DNA of 64,000 nt from Isoetes taiwanensis (GCA_021234155.1 JAJEKV010000041.1:12592689-12656688); one strand, 5' to 3'. Positions 34,863 to 46,109 are shown, counted from the first letter of the stretch. The notes: generated by a model from the letters alone, not told the origin. Numbers and translations: made by a program.

Positions 34863-35380
34863 GACTGGCAATGTTCTTTTCTTGGAATTGACTAGATGTG
34901 ATTTTTCAGCTGAGATATGCTAGAAACTGTGTTAAAGCCTGCCATGCCAAATGGTTTTCTTCTTGCCCTGTCGAATGGGATGAACTGTGCCAGATCGTAG
35001 AAGTTGCTTCTTAGATTCCAATAGGTTCAGCCATTTTCGATAGGTTTTGATTTATTCTTCCAATAAGAATAGGGGTCTACATTTAGGTTATTTCTGTTAT
35101 CAAGATGACAGGATAAATCAAGCTATTATTCCTATTTAGATAAGGGGAGGAGAAGCTCCTTAACTTGCTTCTTAACAGCCTAATCTGTTAAATATTCAGT
35201 AATAAATGGTGTCAAGCCAACCCTGCCAGAAATGGTACACTCATGTTTGACAAACATGATAAATATTTCTGGAGGGATTCTCAAAGGCAAGCAATTAATT
35301 ATATGCTTTCTTGTTCTATAGAATGCATGTAAGTGTAGAAGCGATACAATCAAAGCGAAACCATGAAAAACACACTCGGG
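34863..35380. other. No recognised gene
   Basis: AT-rich flank with no domain on either strand. Confidence 0.4.
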
Positions 35381-35540
35381 CCCACTTGGGAGGGCAACCC
35401 TCCGTCAAAGACCTTTTTTTTTTTTGGGGAGGAGGGGTATCTCTTTGGGATAAGCTAAATACTATAGGGGTTAAATTAGGATTCAAATACACTAAGGTTA
35501 TTTCTGGCCATCCTATGAACGCAAATGGCATATCCTCTTT
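35380..35540. repeat. Dispersed repeat related to the 13.5 kb insertion
   Basis: It contains GAGGGCAACCCTCC, a T-run, and ends CTATGAACGCAAATGGCATATCC, which parallels the end of the insertion at 13473-13711. It is a probable non-autonomous element. Confidence 0.45.
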
Positions 35541-35879
35541 CTTCTAAGTGAATCTCTTGTGGACCATCGTTTATTGCTTTACCACAACAGGTTACTCTTT
35601 GCCCAATATTTGTGTTTTTTTTTTTCATCATGTTTATTTTCATGTATTGTTGTTATTCTTTCATCTATGTGTCCCTTAAGGTTTCAGTGATCTATGAGTC
35701 GTTGGGAGGTAGAAAGGATGGTTACTTTGTTGTAGAGTTGTTATTAGCATAGACTTCACATCCTCTCTCGTTTATCTGATTAGTAGAATGCAGCAAGCGA
35801 TGGTATTGGATATGAGTCATGGAACTCATATATGAATGAGTTATCTCCATATACGGTTTATGGCTAGAGTGCACCATCT

Positions 35880-36190
35880 AAAGTACTTTTTAGGGAGTGC
35901 AGAACTACCCAAAAAATTACCCAGCACTGGGTACTCGCAACATGTATAAATGTCTTAATAAATACTAACTTTGTGAATTCAATCATTTATTTTAATCTCT
36001 AATAGTATTCCTCTTAATACTATAGATTGACATGTTATTGACTTTTATTTTAAAATTTTTTGATCGATTTTAAAGGAATGAAAAAGCCAAAAAGTACCAG
36101 TTTAATACCTAGTGTAGGTATTTTTGAGGGTTCCAAAAGTGGTACACTGCAGCATGTTTTCACCCTTATTGCAGCATGCTTTCACCCTTA
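35880..36190. mobile_element. MITE-like element related to 28971-29249
   Basis: The right part TTCCAAAAGTGGTACACTGC and GCATGTTTTCACCC matches the right end of the 28971-29249 MITE. The segment TTATTGCAGCATGCTTTCACCC is a duplicated end. The left inverted repeat is not clear, so the start is approximate. Confidence 0.4.
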
Positions 36191-36474
36191 TACTGGAAAG
36201 GCACAAGCTGGAGTAGTTTGGAAAAGGAAAAAAATAGCCTTTTTGGTGTAGCATGGCCAGTGTTCTTCTATTCATTGAAGCATCTAGAGTACCAAAAGCC
36301 ACAAATTCTACTGCCGAGTTTTCTAGTTTCATTTTGCTAGTTTCCTTAGTCCCATTTTGTAGACCACACCCATGCAAAGAATTGGCCATAATCGTTGGAT
36401 CCAGTCCCTATTTTGTGTAAAAAGATATAAACTATTTCACTTTCTGCTTTGCAAACTAAAATCCAATAGTCCAG

Positions 36475-36830
36475 ACTTAATTATTATAGCTGTTATCATA
36501 GCCCTTGAAATGTACCAGGAAGACTAAGTATTTCCATAGTTCTTCTTGTGAAGAAAAACCAATACTTAGTTATTATAAGTGTTATCATAGCCTATGAAAG
36601 AGAGATTTTCAAAATACCACGAAAAACAAAATGCCAAACTTTTTAGCTTCTTTACCAACTTGGACATTCTTCTAGCTTTTTGGCATCATCTATTGCATTA
36701 TAATGGCAGTAGAATGAGCTCTTACCAACTTATAGACTTATATATGGGAAGCTAGTAATGATTGTACTAGCCCATTGTATTGGTCTCCGTGGACGTTAAA
36801 AAAACTATTCTATTCTATTCTATTTTCTAA
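36475..36830 (+). repeat. Direct repeats and LINE 3'-tail with (TTCTA)n
   Basis: A TTATTATAGCTGTTATCATAG word recurs about 80 bp later. At 36786-36830, CCGTGGACGTTAAAAAAAC leads into ATTCTATTCTATTCTATT, the same arrangement in which the L1-type element at 43 kb ends. It is a probable 5'-truncated LINE copy. Confidence 0.5.
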
Positions 36831-36839
36831 AACATTATA

Positions 36840-37800
36840 GCCTTTGGAGGCAGTTATGTTCTTCTATTTACGACTTAAGGGGTGATTTGTGTCGGTGTCT
36901 ATCTATCTATCTATGGAGAATTAAGTATTTGCAGGACACTAGGTCTTGCTCAAAAGGTCCATGTTTTAGAGCCATTTGTGAAAAAAACTATATCTATTAT
37001 AGTTAGAATCATCTCGGGGCTCCATCAACACCTCAAATGCTCCTTATACTCTTGCTTGAATAATTGCCTTTAACAACCCTGAATCTGTTCGAAGGCTGTA
37101 TATAATATGTTAATGGACTGAATCTTCAGAAGTAGGATAGACAGGGCTCCAGGGAGCTTTTAGCTTAGTCATTTTAAATATTCATTCATTCATTCATTTA
37201 AGTATGTACTGCAACTTAAGTTTGTCATCCGAATCCAAATTGGTTTTTTTTTCAAACTGGTTTTCAATGTGTCCTTTTCTGTGTGTGCCTGGGGCCATCA
37301 TAAGGCAACCATCCTTGAACAACCCTTTGTTTTCATTATGGGGGTATTGAGCATTTGAATTACTGGGAGGAAGTGAGACAAGAAAATTTGATAGGCGAGG
37401 GGATTTTGTCTTTGCCGCCTTCTTTTTTATTATCGGGAAGTATTGACCATTGGACTATTGCGTGAAAGTGGGATTTCTCTATGCACACAACGTGGGATTC
37501 TTTATGCACATAGGAAAGAGAGTTTTACAGGCAAGGGACATATTTTCCCTTGTCTCTAACCAAATTCGGCCCGCCTGCATATCGTCTAGCATATCCTATG
37601 GCAGATGGCAAACCATATGGCATCCAGTGCCATAGTAATAAGTAATTTGTGTAAGAAAACACACATAATAATCTCACACATAGGCAGGGCAACATTTATT
37701 GATGATCCTCCCCTAGGGACATTTTCCTTTGAATAAGGTGCTAATACACGGTGGGTTGCCCTTACAAAAATTTTATAGGAACAAGGAAACAAGGTCTCTT
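36840..37800. other. No recognised gene; short microsatellites
   Basis: It contains TCTATCTATCTATC near 36899 and ATTCATTCATTCATT near 37182. Short frames have no domains. Confidence 0.4.
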
Positions 37801-38608
37801 ACATACCTATAGAAATGAACTGATTAACTTTAATCTGTAGGTTTTGAGCAAGAAAATGGTGTGGGTAAAACTCTGGCCATATTTAGGGGAGGGTGGCCGT
37901 CCACGGCGGCAGACCCCACGCGCAGATGTGGCAAGCCCACGCGCAGACGTGGCAAACCTGTGCAGGGGTTTTCGTAGGTTCTCTTGAAGGCTCGACGGAG
38001 GAGAAGCGCAGCTGCACGGCGGTCCACCGAGGGCTTTGCCATAATCATCGAAGGCAGCCTTAGCAGTCCTGTTGCTCGATATAGCTTCAAAACTCCTGCC
38101 AGACTTATTAGAGTTCATGCATCATGTTTGGCACAGGGATTCTCGGCTTCTGCATATGGATTGATAGCTTTCTTACGAGATAGTATTGTGCTCCACAGGT
38201 TACAAGAGAGAAGCTGCGTTACAAGAGTATTCTGGTCTGTAATCTGAAAGATTCTCTTGTACACAGGTATCAAGTCTGATTTTCAATGTTTTCAGAAAGA
38301 TTGGAATCATTTTTACCTTTTAAATCTTTTGTGAAGACATCATCTTCATCTTTACCTTTTAATTTTAGTGCATTTAATTATCTTTGTTTTGATTTTGGCA
38401 AAATTCATTGCAGGCCTTATTCCATTAGAAAAGTATCTGATAACTTGGCATTGTAGCTGCCCAGGCTTCTGCATCAAACTGTTGATATATCTTTTACATG
38501 TAACTTACAGGTAAACAAAGTTTGCATTTTCAGAAGTTATTTTTGATTCATTTGTTTCTTAATGTTTCTATATTATGTAATATATTCTTGACTTGGAACA
38601 TAAAGCAG

Positions 38609-38822
38609 TAGTATTCTTGACTTGGCTAGTGCTAGGAGGCTTAGAAGCCTCTTATATGGTGCCAATCGACCTCGCATTCCTCTATCTCAGCCAAGAGCAT
38701 TCAATATGGCTGCCTATGAAATGAGGAAACAGAGATTTATGCGATTAAAGAGCAAAAGGCATTTTGAAGAGCATGAACCAACTCAATTTCCTCCTTATGT
38801 GCATATGAACAGAGCAGATTAA
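38609..38822 (+). CDS. Possible terminal exon of an unknown gene
   Basis: A TAAAGCAG acceptor at 38601-38608 precedes a frame open to TAA at 38820-38822. It encodes about 70 residues rich in Arg and Lys: SILDLASARRLRSLLYG, then FNMAAYEMRKQRFMRLK, and an end QFPPYVHMNRAD. Codon use looks natural and the frame has no internal ATG at its start, which fits a last exon. Upstream, an open stretch at about 38047-38247 (SSPVARYSFKTPARL, LIAFLRDSIVLHRL) could be another exon, but a joined reading cannot be proven. I do not recognise the protein; the basic, Met-rich character could suit an organellar or ribosome-associated peptide. It may be spurious. Confidence 0.3.
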
Positions 38823-38829
38823 TTTCTTG

Positions 38830-39924
38830 TAAGCATGCTTCAATTGTTACGTTAATTTCTTTTATAAGTTATAGGTTACGTAAATGTATTTGTATGCTTG
38901 ACTGTATTGCCATCCAAGTAATGTATCCGAGGTGTCTTTGCGGGTTATGACACCATTTCTTCTTGTGAAGCAAACCTCTTCTTGTGGAAGCAAAGACCGT
39001 AATTGCTCTTCAACCCAATCAATGGAATATGTACTATATTTGACATTTTTAGACTTTTGTAATCTTTGTTTTAACAATTGGAACATTTTCTGTTTGTACA
39101 ACCCGCATTTTTTTGCTCACGGTTGAGATGTAAAACGATTTGGGAACTTTGTGGATTTGCTTCAATACAAGAATGCTTAACAATTTTTGATCATGATTGC
39201 CATTAAAAAAGCCGGGTTCTCTTCAATTTTGTCATTGTAGCCTTCAATGGGCTGCCTAGTATCCTAGGGGGCTACCACCTTAGCCCTGGTGGTACCACTA
39301 CTCCCCCCTCTTTGACACCTTATAGCTTGAGGTGGCATTATGTACTTGGCATGTTATTAGGCCTGTATTGTAGGTTATCTCGTTGGGCACGCTACCATGT
39401 AGCATGCATAGCATTTCAGGTGTGCACATGGCTGCCATTCTGTTTACGCCCTTAAGTGAGCAGCCAATGGCCACCCTCCCCTACTATGCCAAACATATAA
39501 CTACTTTTTTTTCCTTCCTTTACACTTTGAGTTATGTTCTTTCTGAGCCATTAGATATCAAAAATATGTCCTTACAAAAACATAAAATCATAATGGCAAC
39601 AAGTATGTCGTGCTAAATAATAGAGAAATAACATATACTTAGTGAAAGGGGCGACTAAATAAACCTGATGGTCCACAACGTAAAAGGAGAGTAGAGAAGT
39701 TCTAGTAAATTCAGTGTAAAGTTGACTGCAAGGGAAGAGATTCAAAAACGGTTTAGTTGATTTTTCGAGGGTTTTTCCAAGGTGGGTTTTTCCGAGGAGA
39801 AGAACCCTAAATTGGGCGGGAGCAATTTCACTAGTATGCGGCAACATGATCACAGTGCATGAATTTGCAGTAGAAAACATTTGGACCAATTTGCACTAGA
39901 AAACATATGGAACTGTAGCAACGT
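38830..39924. other. Intergenic between candidate exon and CYP73 copy B promoter
   Basis: No domain is recognised. A GC-richer patch near 39245-39310 has CTAGTATCCTAGGGGGCTACC-like words. The rest is AT-rich. Confidence 0.4.
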
Positions 39925-40257
39925 TATTGGCTGGTAGTTGGGCATCATATAAGAAAGTTTTTTTTTTTTTGCCAGGCGCGTGCTCGTATTGCAATACCTT
40001 GGGCCTTGGCCATCGGTAACGGCTGTGATGGACTCCCACTTACTTGGAACAATCCTGTCCATTAATTTAAAAAGGGCAAAAATCGTGCATATTGGGAAAC
40101 GGCGGCAAGACAAATGGCGGCCAGAAGTACTCCAATTCTGACTAATCCGACCAAAGCAAGTATTTAAAAGCATTTGATTTGTAACGAAATTTCAGAATCT
40201 CAATTGCAAATCAGCCTTCTAGTGCAGATCCGGGATTTGAATTCTAAATTCTCCAAA
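39925..40257 (+). promoter_or_regulatory. CYP73 copy B promoter, homologous to copy A
   Basis: Homology with the copy A upstream region starts near 39925 (TTGGCTGGTAGTTGGGCATC) and runs to the ATG. TATTTAAAAG at 40161-40170 is a TATA box 88 bp before the ATG, the same place as in copy A. The copy A CCTACC core is replaced here by CGTATTGCAATACC. This suggests the two copies keep a common basal promoter but may differ in MYB response. Confidence 0.65.
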
Positions 40258-41974
40258 ATGGAACCCCTTCTAGCCGAGGCTGGCTCCGGCAACGCCTCCA
40301 TGGCCCAACCCACCACCGGATTTGCTTCGCACATGCTTCTCCAAATTGCTCTGGCCTTGATATTTGCAGCTATGGTGATTCTGCCATGGCTCAGGGCCAA
40401 AAAATACAAGCTTCCTCCCGGTCCCCTGAGATGGCCAATTGTGGGAAATTGGTTTCAAGTTGGGGATGATCTGAATCATAATTTGCTGGCCAGTTTGGCG
40501 AAGAAATATGGCGACATTTTTATGCTGCAAATGGGTCAGAGGAATTTGGTGGTGGTTTCATCGCCAGAGCTGGCGAAGGAGGTCCTTCATACACAGGGGG
40601 TTGAATTTGGATCCCGAACCCGTAATGTAGTGTTTGATATATTTACTGGGAAAGGCCAGGATATGGTGTTCACAGTTTATGGGGAACATTGGCGCAGAAT
40701 GAGACGAATTCTGACAGTGCCCTTTTTTACTCAGAAGGTTGTTCAGCAATCTAGATTGGGTTGGGAAGATGAAATTGGTCGTGTCGTGCAGGAGCTTGCA
40801 TCTAGAACAGATGCCCAGACTACCGGAATTGTTTTGAGAAGAAGATTGCAGCTTATGATGTATAATGTAATGTACCGGATGATGTTTAACAGAAGATTTG
40901 AATCTGAGCAGGACCCTCTGTTCATGGAACTCAGAGCTCTGAATGGAGAAAGGAGCAGACTTGCTCAGAGTTTTGAATATAACTATGGTGATTTCATTCC
41001 TGTTCTTAGACCTTTTCTCAAGGGTTATCTCAGCCTCTGCCAGAAGGTGAAGGATAGAAGGTTTGCAATTTTTAAGAAGGATTTCCTAGAACCACACAGG
41101 TAAGTGGCATTTTTTCATAATTTAACATTGTTAATGCATATATTAGTTTCCTGATAAAGTTTTTTCCTGTGCAGAGAACAATCTGCAGCAGCTAAGAAGA
41201 CGCTGAAAAAATGTGCCATAGATCATATTTTGGAAGCTCAGGGGCAAGGAGAGATCACAGAAGACAACGTGCTGTACATATTAGAGAACATCAATGTTGC
41301 TGGTATGAAAAATTCTTGATTAATCTGCAGAATGTGATTTGGGTGAAGAAAAAATGAATGGAAATGGATGTTTTGTTAATGCAGCAATTGAGACAACACT
41401 GTGGTCGATGGAATGGGCAATTGCAGAGATGGTGAACAATCCAAAAATGCAACAGAAGATAAGGGATGAAATTGAAGCAGTATTGGGGCCAAACAAGGCA
41501 GTGACAGAGCCGGATGTTGCAAAGCTTCCATATTTGAATGCAGTTATGAAGGAGACTCTGAGACTACACATGCCAATTCCTCTTCTGGTGCCCCATATGA
41601 ATCTGAACGTAGCCAAGCTCGCCGGATATGACATTCCGGCGGAGAGCAAGGTTCTGGTGAATGCCTGGTGGCTTGCGAACAACCCTGCTCTTTGGGATGA
41701 GCCTGAGATATTTAGGCCGGAAAGATTTCTGGAAGAGAAAATCGAGGCCAACGGAAATGATTTCCGGTTTGTCCCGTTTGGGTCTGGAAGACGGAGCTGT
41801 CCTGGTATCATTCTTGCAATGCCACTTGTCCCGCTGATATTGGCCAATCTTGTGCAAAATTTTGAGTTGGCGCCTCCTCCAAATATGGAGCAGCTGGATA
41901 TGACTGGAAAACTCGGTCAGTTTAGCTTCCATATCGCCACCCACTATACTATTGTGGCCAAGCCCCGAAAGTAG
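40258..41974 (+). CDS. CYP73A: trans-Cinnamate 4-hydroxylase (CYP73 family), copy B
   Basis: It has the same reaction and location as copy A: ER-anchored, NADPH-P450 reductase-dependent conversion of cinnamate to p-coumarate, feeding lignin, flavonoid and related pathways. Exons are 40258-41099, 41175-41302 and 41385-41974 (842, 128 and 590 nt), with GT-AG introns of 75 and 82 nt, giving 519 residues. Features are an anchor around 26-46, LPPGP 52-56, I-helix AAIETT 323-328, E380/R383 in KETLR, PERF 435-438, and Cys462 in PFGSGRRSC. The ATG follows CTCCAAA and is at the same place as in copy A. From VILPWL to the end of exon 1 the two proteins look identical. Exon 3 differs at two positions (VPLV/I and IAN/T). 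The homologous unit extends to about 42070, covering the 3' UTR. No lesions are seen. Confidence 0.95.
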
Positions 41975-42149
41975 AATTTTTCCATGTTTCCCTCCTTCCT
42001 TCCTTTTCTTTTCTTCAAAATGTTATACACAAGTGTTTGATTTATACTGATTCTTATACATTATTATTTTTTTGTCACCTTCAAACTATCTATCCCATTG
42101 GAGTTCACATGCTATTGAAATTGATTAATGTCTTATGTAAGACCCTTAA

Positions 42150-42398
42150 GGGTACCTTTGCACACGCCATTAAATTAGGATTGCGTTAAGCTTTCAATAG
42201 ATTTTAGACTCACACCACAAGGTAGATTAGTGTTCTGTTAAGTTAAATAATTAGTATTTTGTTAAATTTTTTAACTTAAAATCTCTAAACCAAACACTCT
42301 TCAGACCAATTTACATTAGGTTAACAAATTTAATGAAAAGTTAACCCAAAAATAAAAATGAACTAAAAATTAAAGTGAACTCCGGAGGTCACTTTAAC
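42150..42398. mobile_element. GTTAAG-rich MITE, copy 1 (249 bp)
   Basis: It starts GGGTACCTTTGCACACGCC and ends GAGGTCACTTTAAC. It is an inverted-orientation copy of 59844-60088; the interior has many TTAAC/GTTAA words and no coding capacity. It lies just 3' of CYP73 copy B. Confidence 0.7.
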
Positions 42399-42399
42399 T

Positions 42400-43005
42400 G
42401 TGGCTATTCCAGAGCTCGAGGAACTCTTGAGACCATGGGTCCTGAACTTGATAATCTGCACTGGGGTCGAGCTGGGTGAAATGCCTAGCCAAGAAATGCG
42501 TGGGTTTGATAGGGATGCCCTGAATGCATGTTTATGGTGATGAGCTTATGCCAACTACGAAAAGCACTATGCGGCATGGATTGACATATAGCTGACTCTA
42601 TGGAGATGTAAAGATGAGAGGGAAAGGGAGCACGGTTCCTGCAAAATGGATGGTGATCTTTGCTTTGGAAGCTTTTGTCTCGGCATGATATTCGACAGGT
42701 ATGCACTTGAACCGTGTAGTAGGTTTGTAAGTGTCTTCAACACGAATCTATTAATTTTTTTAGTCCTTTTAGGAAGTGTTTGAGATTAGGGTATTTTATT
42801 AGATTGTAAGGATTAGCCCAATTCCTAAAACTTGCCATAGTCCATACTTTTAGACGATATCTAATATTCAGCCAGAGGAGTAAGTTGATATAGGCTGCTA
42901 TCCTCTTGCATTCATGTAAGATTTAACTCTGCTTTGAATTTGATACAATAGTCTAGAGCATGGAGTAGTGTTTTTGAGGAAAAACAAGTAATTAAAAGTT
43001 ATTTG
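42400..43005. other. No recognised gene
   Basis: Flank between the MITE and the LINE tail. A weak minus frame (42485-42706) has no domain. Confidence 0.4.
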
Positions 43006-43209
43006 AGATAAGATAAGATAAGATAAGATGATTTTTTACGTCCACGGGAACCCAACGGGTTATGGGACGGCATATGCAAGGGCAACAGCCCATCTAAAAC
43101 CTGGGGACTAGGCCCCATCACCAAACACTATAACCAAATATTAAAAGGCTACTAAGAATAAGAGAAGATAATGCTAATGCTAGTGAGAAACTTATGCTTG
43201 TAAAATTAT

Positions 43210-43310
43210 CTAGACATAGCCAGTCCAAGGATTGAAAGGCCATTGATCTAGAATAATTGCTGCGCCTCCCCTGTACACTGCCCATTTCTTTTGCAGGCGG
43301 GCTGCCCTTA
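43210..43310 (-). pseudogene. L1-type ORF1, C-terminal fragment (3' of the Copia insert)
   Basis: The frame reads AARLQKKWAVYRGGAAIILD and ends at a stop at 43210-43212. It continues in frame the ORF1 fragment on the other side of the Copia element (ending HKEELCKVR) when the insert and one 5-bp target copy are removed. The block resembles the C-terminal domain of L1 ORF1 proteins. Confidence 0.6.
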
Positions 43311-43482
43311 TATACGAAATAAGGGTTTGGGATAACGAACAAAAGAGAGATATATTATTGAATAGAAAAGTTACATATAGGCTGACATACGTCACGCCTC
43401 TTCAGGATGGTCACAACTACTCTTATGATGTGGCTGCCATGTAGGCATACGTCCTTGCTGACCTGGAGACATATATTCTTCA
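43311..43482 (-). repeat. Copia 3' LTR
   Basis: 172 bp, identical base for base to 47883-48054. On the minus strand it begins TGAAGAATATATG and ends TTTCGTATA. The RT-RNase H frame runs about 30 codons into it, to a stop at 43392. Confidence 0.9.
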
Positions 43483-45254
43483 CTCCCACTTGTTTGCAGG
43501 TCAGCTAACTCTTCACCTATCTTCAGAACACCAAGTGCTGATCTATGCTTCTCAAACTTTTCTTTGGACAATGGCTTGGTGAATACATCATCCACCATTT
43601 CTTCTGTACCAACATATTCTAGTTTGAGAACCTCATTCTGCACTTGCTCTCTTATGAAGTGAAACTGAGTCTCGATGTGTTTTGTCCTTGAATGATATTT
43701 AGGATTCCTAGTTAATGCAATAGAACCCTGATTGTCACTGTAAATGATTGTCGGACCATCCACACTTGCATGATGCAAGCCTTCAACAAATCTGCGTAGC
43801 CAAATTGCTTCCTTTGCTGCATGAGTGGCAGCAATGTACTCTGCCTCTGTACTGGACAAAGCTACTACAGCTTGCTTCTTTGAACTCCATGAAAGAGCAG
43901 CATTTCCAAGGCTGAAAGCATACCCAGATGTTGACTTCCTTGACTCTGCATCCCCTGCCCAGTCTGCATCGGTGTAGCCTTCAAGTCTTGGGCTTCCTGT
44001 TGCTTGTAAACATAACCCAAACTGAATTGTTCCTCTTAGATATCTAAGGATCCGCTTGACACTCTTCCAATGCACTTGACCTGGGTTTTCCATAAACTGA
44101 GAGACAACTCCCACAGAGTATGCCAAATCTGGTCTAGTGCAGACCATGGCATAAATGAGACTTCCAACAGCTTGTCTATATGGCACCTGCTGCATCATTT
44201 CTCTTTCATGATCAGTCTTGGGTGAATCTTCCTTGGAAAGCTTCATACCTGTCTCCATTGGCGTGCTTACTGGTTTGCTTTCCATCATGCCAAAGCGAGA
44301 CAACACTTCAAGGATATAACGACTCTGAGACATTGATATTATTCTCCTCCTCCTGTCTCGAGTCACTTGTATCCCTAAACAGTAATGAATGTCACCCAAG
44401 TCAGTCATTTCAAAACGAGTTTGTAATTGTTGCTTAACATGTTGAAGAGCTGCCATATTATTACTGATAAGAATACAATCATCCACGTAAACAGCAACTA
44501 AGACAAACGTTTGAGATCCTTGTTGGCGAGCGTACACATTAGAATCTGCAATATTCCGCTCAAAGCCTAAAGAAATCAAGAAATTGTCAATTAGTTGATA
44601 CCACATACGAGGAGACTGTTTCAAACCGTAAATTGCTCGATTCAATTTGCAAACAAGTTCTTCAGCTCCAGGGCGTTGATAACCTTCCGGCTGGTGCATG
44701 TATATGTCTTCATCAAGTTCACCATTGAGAAAGGCGGTTTTTACATCCATTTGCTGAACTTCTAGATCAAATTCCGCAGCAAATTGAAGTAACACTCTGA
44801 TAGACACCAACTTAACAACAGGGGAAAAAGTTTCTGTGAAGTCCAGACCTGCAACTTGAGTGAACCCACGTGCCACGAGTCTTGCCTTGAAGCGATCAAT
44901 GCTCCCATCTGCTTTGTACTTGACTTTGAAGAGCCACTTACAGCTTACGGGTCTTCTATTGCTAGGGAGCGGTACTAAGGACCAAGTCCCATTCTTCTGC
45001 AATGATTGAAATTCAGCATCCATGGCGGCTTTCCATTGTGGAGCATAAGGATCAGCCATGGCTGCTGCAAAGCTAGATGGTTCTTCTATGATCGGAGCAG
45101 GAAGCACCATCATCATCCGCTTCTTCTTGACATGGGCTGCTGCTTCTCTAGACTTCAAGGTGGGTCTACTGATGCGTCCAGATCTGGCCACCACTGTATC
45201 AGATCTGAAACCTCCTCCTGTTGTGGAAGAACTTGCTCCACCGCGGTCTCCCAC
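43392..45254 (-). CDS. Copia reverse transcriptase-RNase H, intact frame
   Basis: A 620-codon uninterrupted frame. After a basic linker, the RVT_2 domain shows WKAAMDAEFQSLQKNGTW, RFKARLVARGFTQ, QMDVKTAFLNGELDEDIY, AIYGLKQSPRMWY and the catalytic YVDDCILIS. RNase H follows with GYTDADWAGD, STSGYAF, SSTEAEYIA and SRTKHIETQFHFIREQV. The C-terminus runs into the 3' LTR (SEEYMSPGQQ onward). It copies the element RNA to DNA in virus-like particles. It is part of a polyprotein, so the first Met is not a true start; integrase precedes it near 45541-46106 in other frames. Confidence 0.9.
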   Translation of the reverse strand: MGDRGGASSSTTGGGFRSDTVVARSGRISRPTLKSREAAAHVKKKRMMMVLPAPIIEEPSSFAAAMADPYAPQWKAAMDAEFQSLQKNGTWSLVPLPSNRRPVSCKWLFKVKYKADGSIDRFKARLVARGFTQVAGLDFTETFSPVVKLVSIRVLLQFAAEFDLEVQQMDVKTAFLNGELDEDIYMHQPEGYQRPGAEELVCKLNRAIYGLKQSPRMWYQLIDNFLISLGFERNIADSNVYARQQGSQTFVLVAVYVDDCILISNNMAALQHVKQQLQTRFEMTDLGDIHYCLGIQVTRDRRRRIISMSQSRYILEVLSRFGMMESKPVSTPMETGMKLSKEDSPKTDHEREMMQQVPYRQAVGSLIYAMVCTRPDLAYSVGVVSQFMENPGQVHWKSVKRILRYLRGTIQFGLCLQATGSPRLEGYTDADWAGDAESRKSTSGYAFSLGNAALSWSSKKQAVVALSSTEAEYIAATHAAKEAIWLRRFVEGLHHASVDGPTIIYSDNQGSIALTRNPKYHSRTKHIETQFHFIREQVQNEVLKLEYVGTEEMVDDVFTKPLSKEKFEKHRSALGVLKIGEELADLQTSGSEEYMSPGQQGRMPTWQPHHKSSCDHPEEA

Positions 45255-45540
45255 TTGCTGAAATCCCTGTGCTAAAGTGGGCAGCTCTTGTGATGGCTGT
45301 AAAAGTGGTCTTTGGGGGCCAAAATCAGGTCCAATCTGCTATCTTTGATGATTCTCCATGGCTGAATCAGAAAAATCTTCATCATGAGCATCACGGTCGT
45401 CTTCAATGATGATGCATCAATCTACGGAATGGCGGGAACTACGGCAATGTCCGAAGATCTTTATACATCAAGTGTTCCCTAAAGACCCGTCTCTACTTGT
45501 GAATATCCTGCGCTCATCAAGAGAATAAACTCGAACCCTT

Positions 45541-46106
45541 TTACTCCGTCGGGATAACCCATGAAGATACAAAACGGGACTTGCAATCAAGCTTCTTCGG
45601 CTCATCCGGAACATGTACATAGGCGAGGCACCCAAAGGTCTTCATGTGATTAATATTGGGCTTGTTTTCTGTCACATTTCTTTCGGGAGTTCTACCATGA
45701 ATAGTTGCGATGACTCTATTTGATATATCGCAGTTACAATGGCTTCTCCCCAAAATTGCTTAGGCAGCCCTGCTTTGGCTAACATACAGCGGACGGCTTC
45801 AACAAGTGTCCTATTCATCCTCTCGGCAAGGCCATTTTGCTGTGGTGTATAAGGATTAGTGACCTGTTGTTGGATCCCATGCTGTTGACAGTAGGCCTTG
45901 AAGGCATTGGATGTGTACTCTCCTCCGCCATCACTACGAAGGACTTGAATTTGGCGTCCAGTCTCCACTCTCACTCTTGCATGATAGATTTTAAACTTTG
46001 CAAGAGCCTCAGACTTCCTGGTTATCAAATAGACAACTACCCTGCGTGAGAAGTCATCAATAAAGGTAATAAAGTACCTTTTATGCCCAAAGGATTCCAC
46101 TGGCAT
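45541..46106 (-). pseudogene. Copia integrase core, frameshifted
   Basis: The 46106-45672 frame contains RYFITFIDDFSRRVVVYL, VLRSDGGGEYTSNAF and PQQNGLAERMNRT: the D, D and E of the DDE catalytic triad are all visible. It loses frame at about 45690, and the C-terminal part (MKTFGCLAYVHVPDE, KLDCKSR) is in another frame to 45541. Further frameshifts separate it from the RT frame. The enzyme would insert the cDNA. The lesions could be real or assembly errors, since the LTRs are identical. Confidence 0.8.
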
Positions 46107-46109
46107 TGG

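Noticed and set aside
36899-36917. TCTATC microsatellite as a regulatory GAGA-like element
   Set aside because: A short tetranucleotide run with no adjacent gene; treated as a simple repeat.
40161-40257. Second P450 start upstream of 40258 in frame (MICNEISES...)
   Set aside because: It overlaps the TATA box and is not conserved in copy A.
42485-42706. Minus-strand 73-codon frame next to the LINE tail
   Set aside because: No similarity to LINE ORF2; composition is non-coding.
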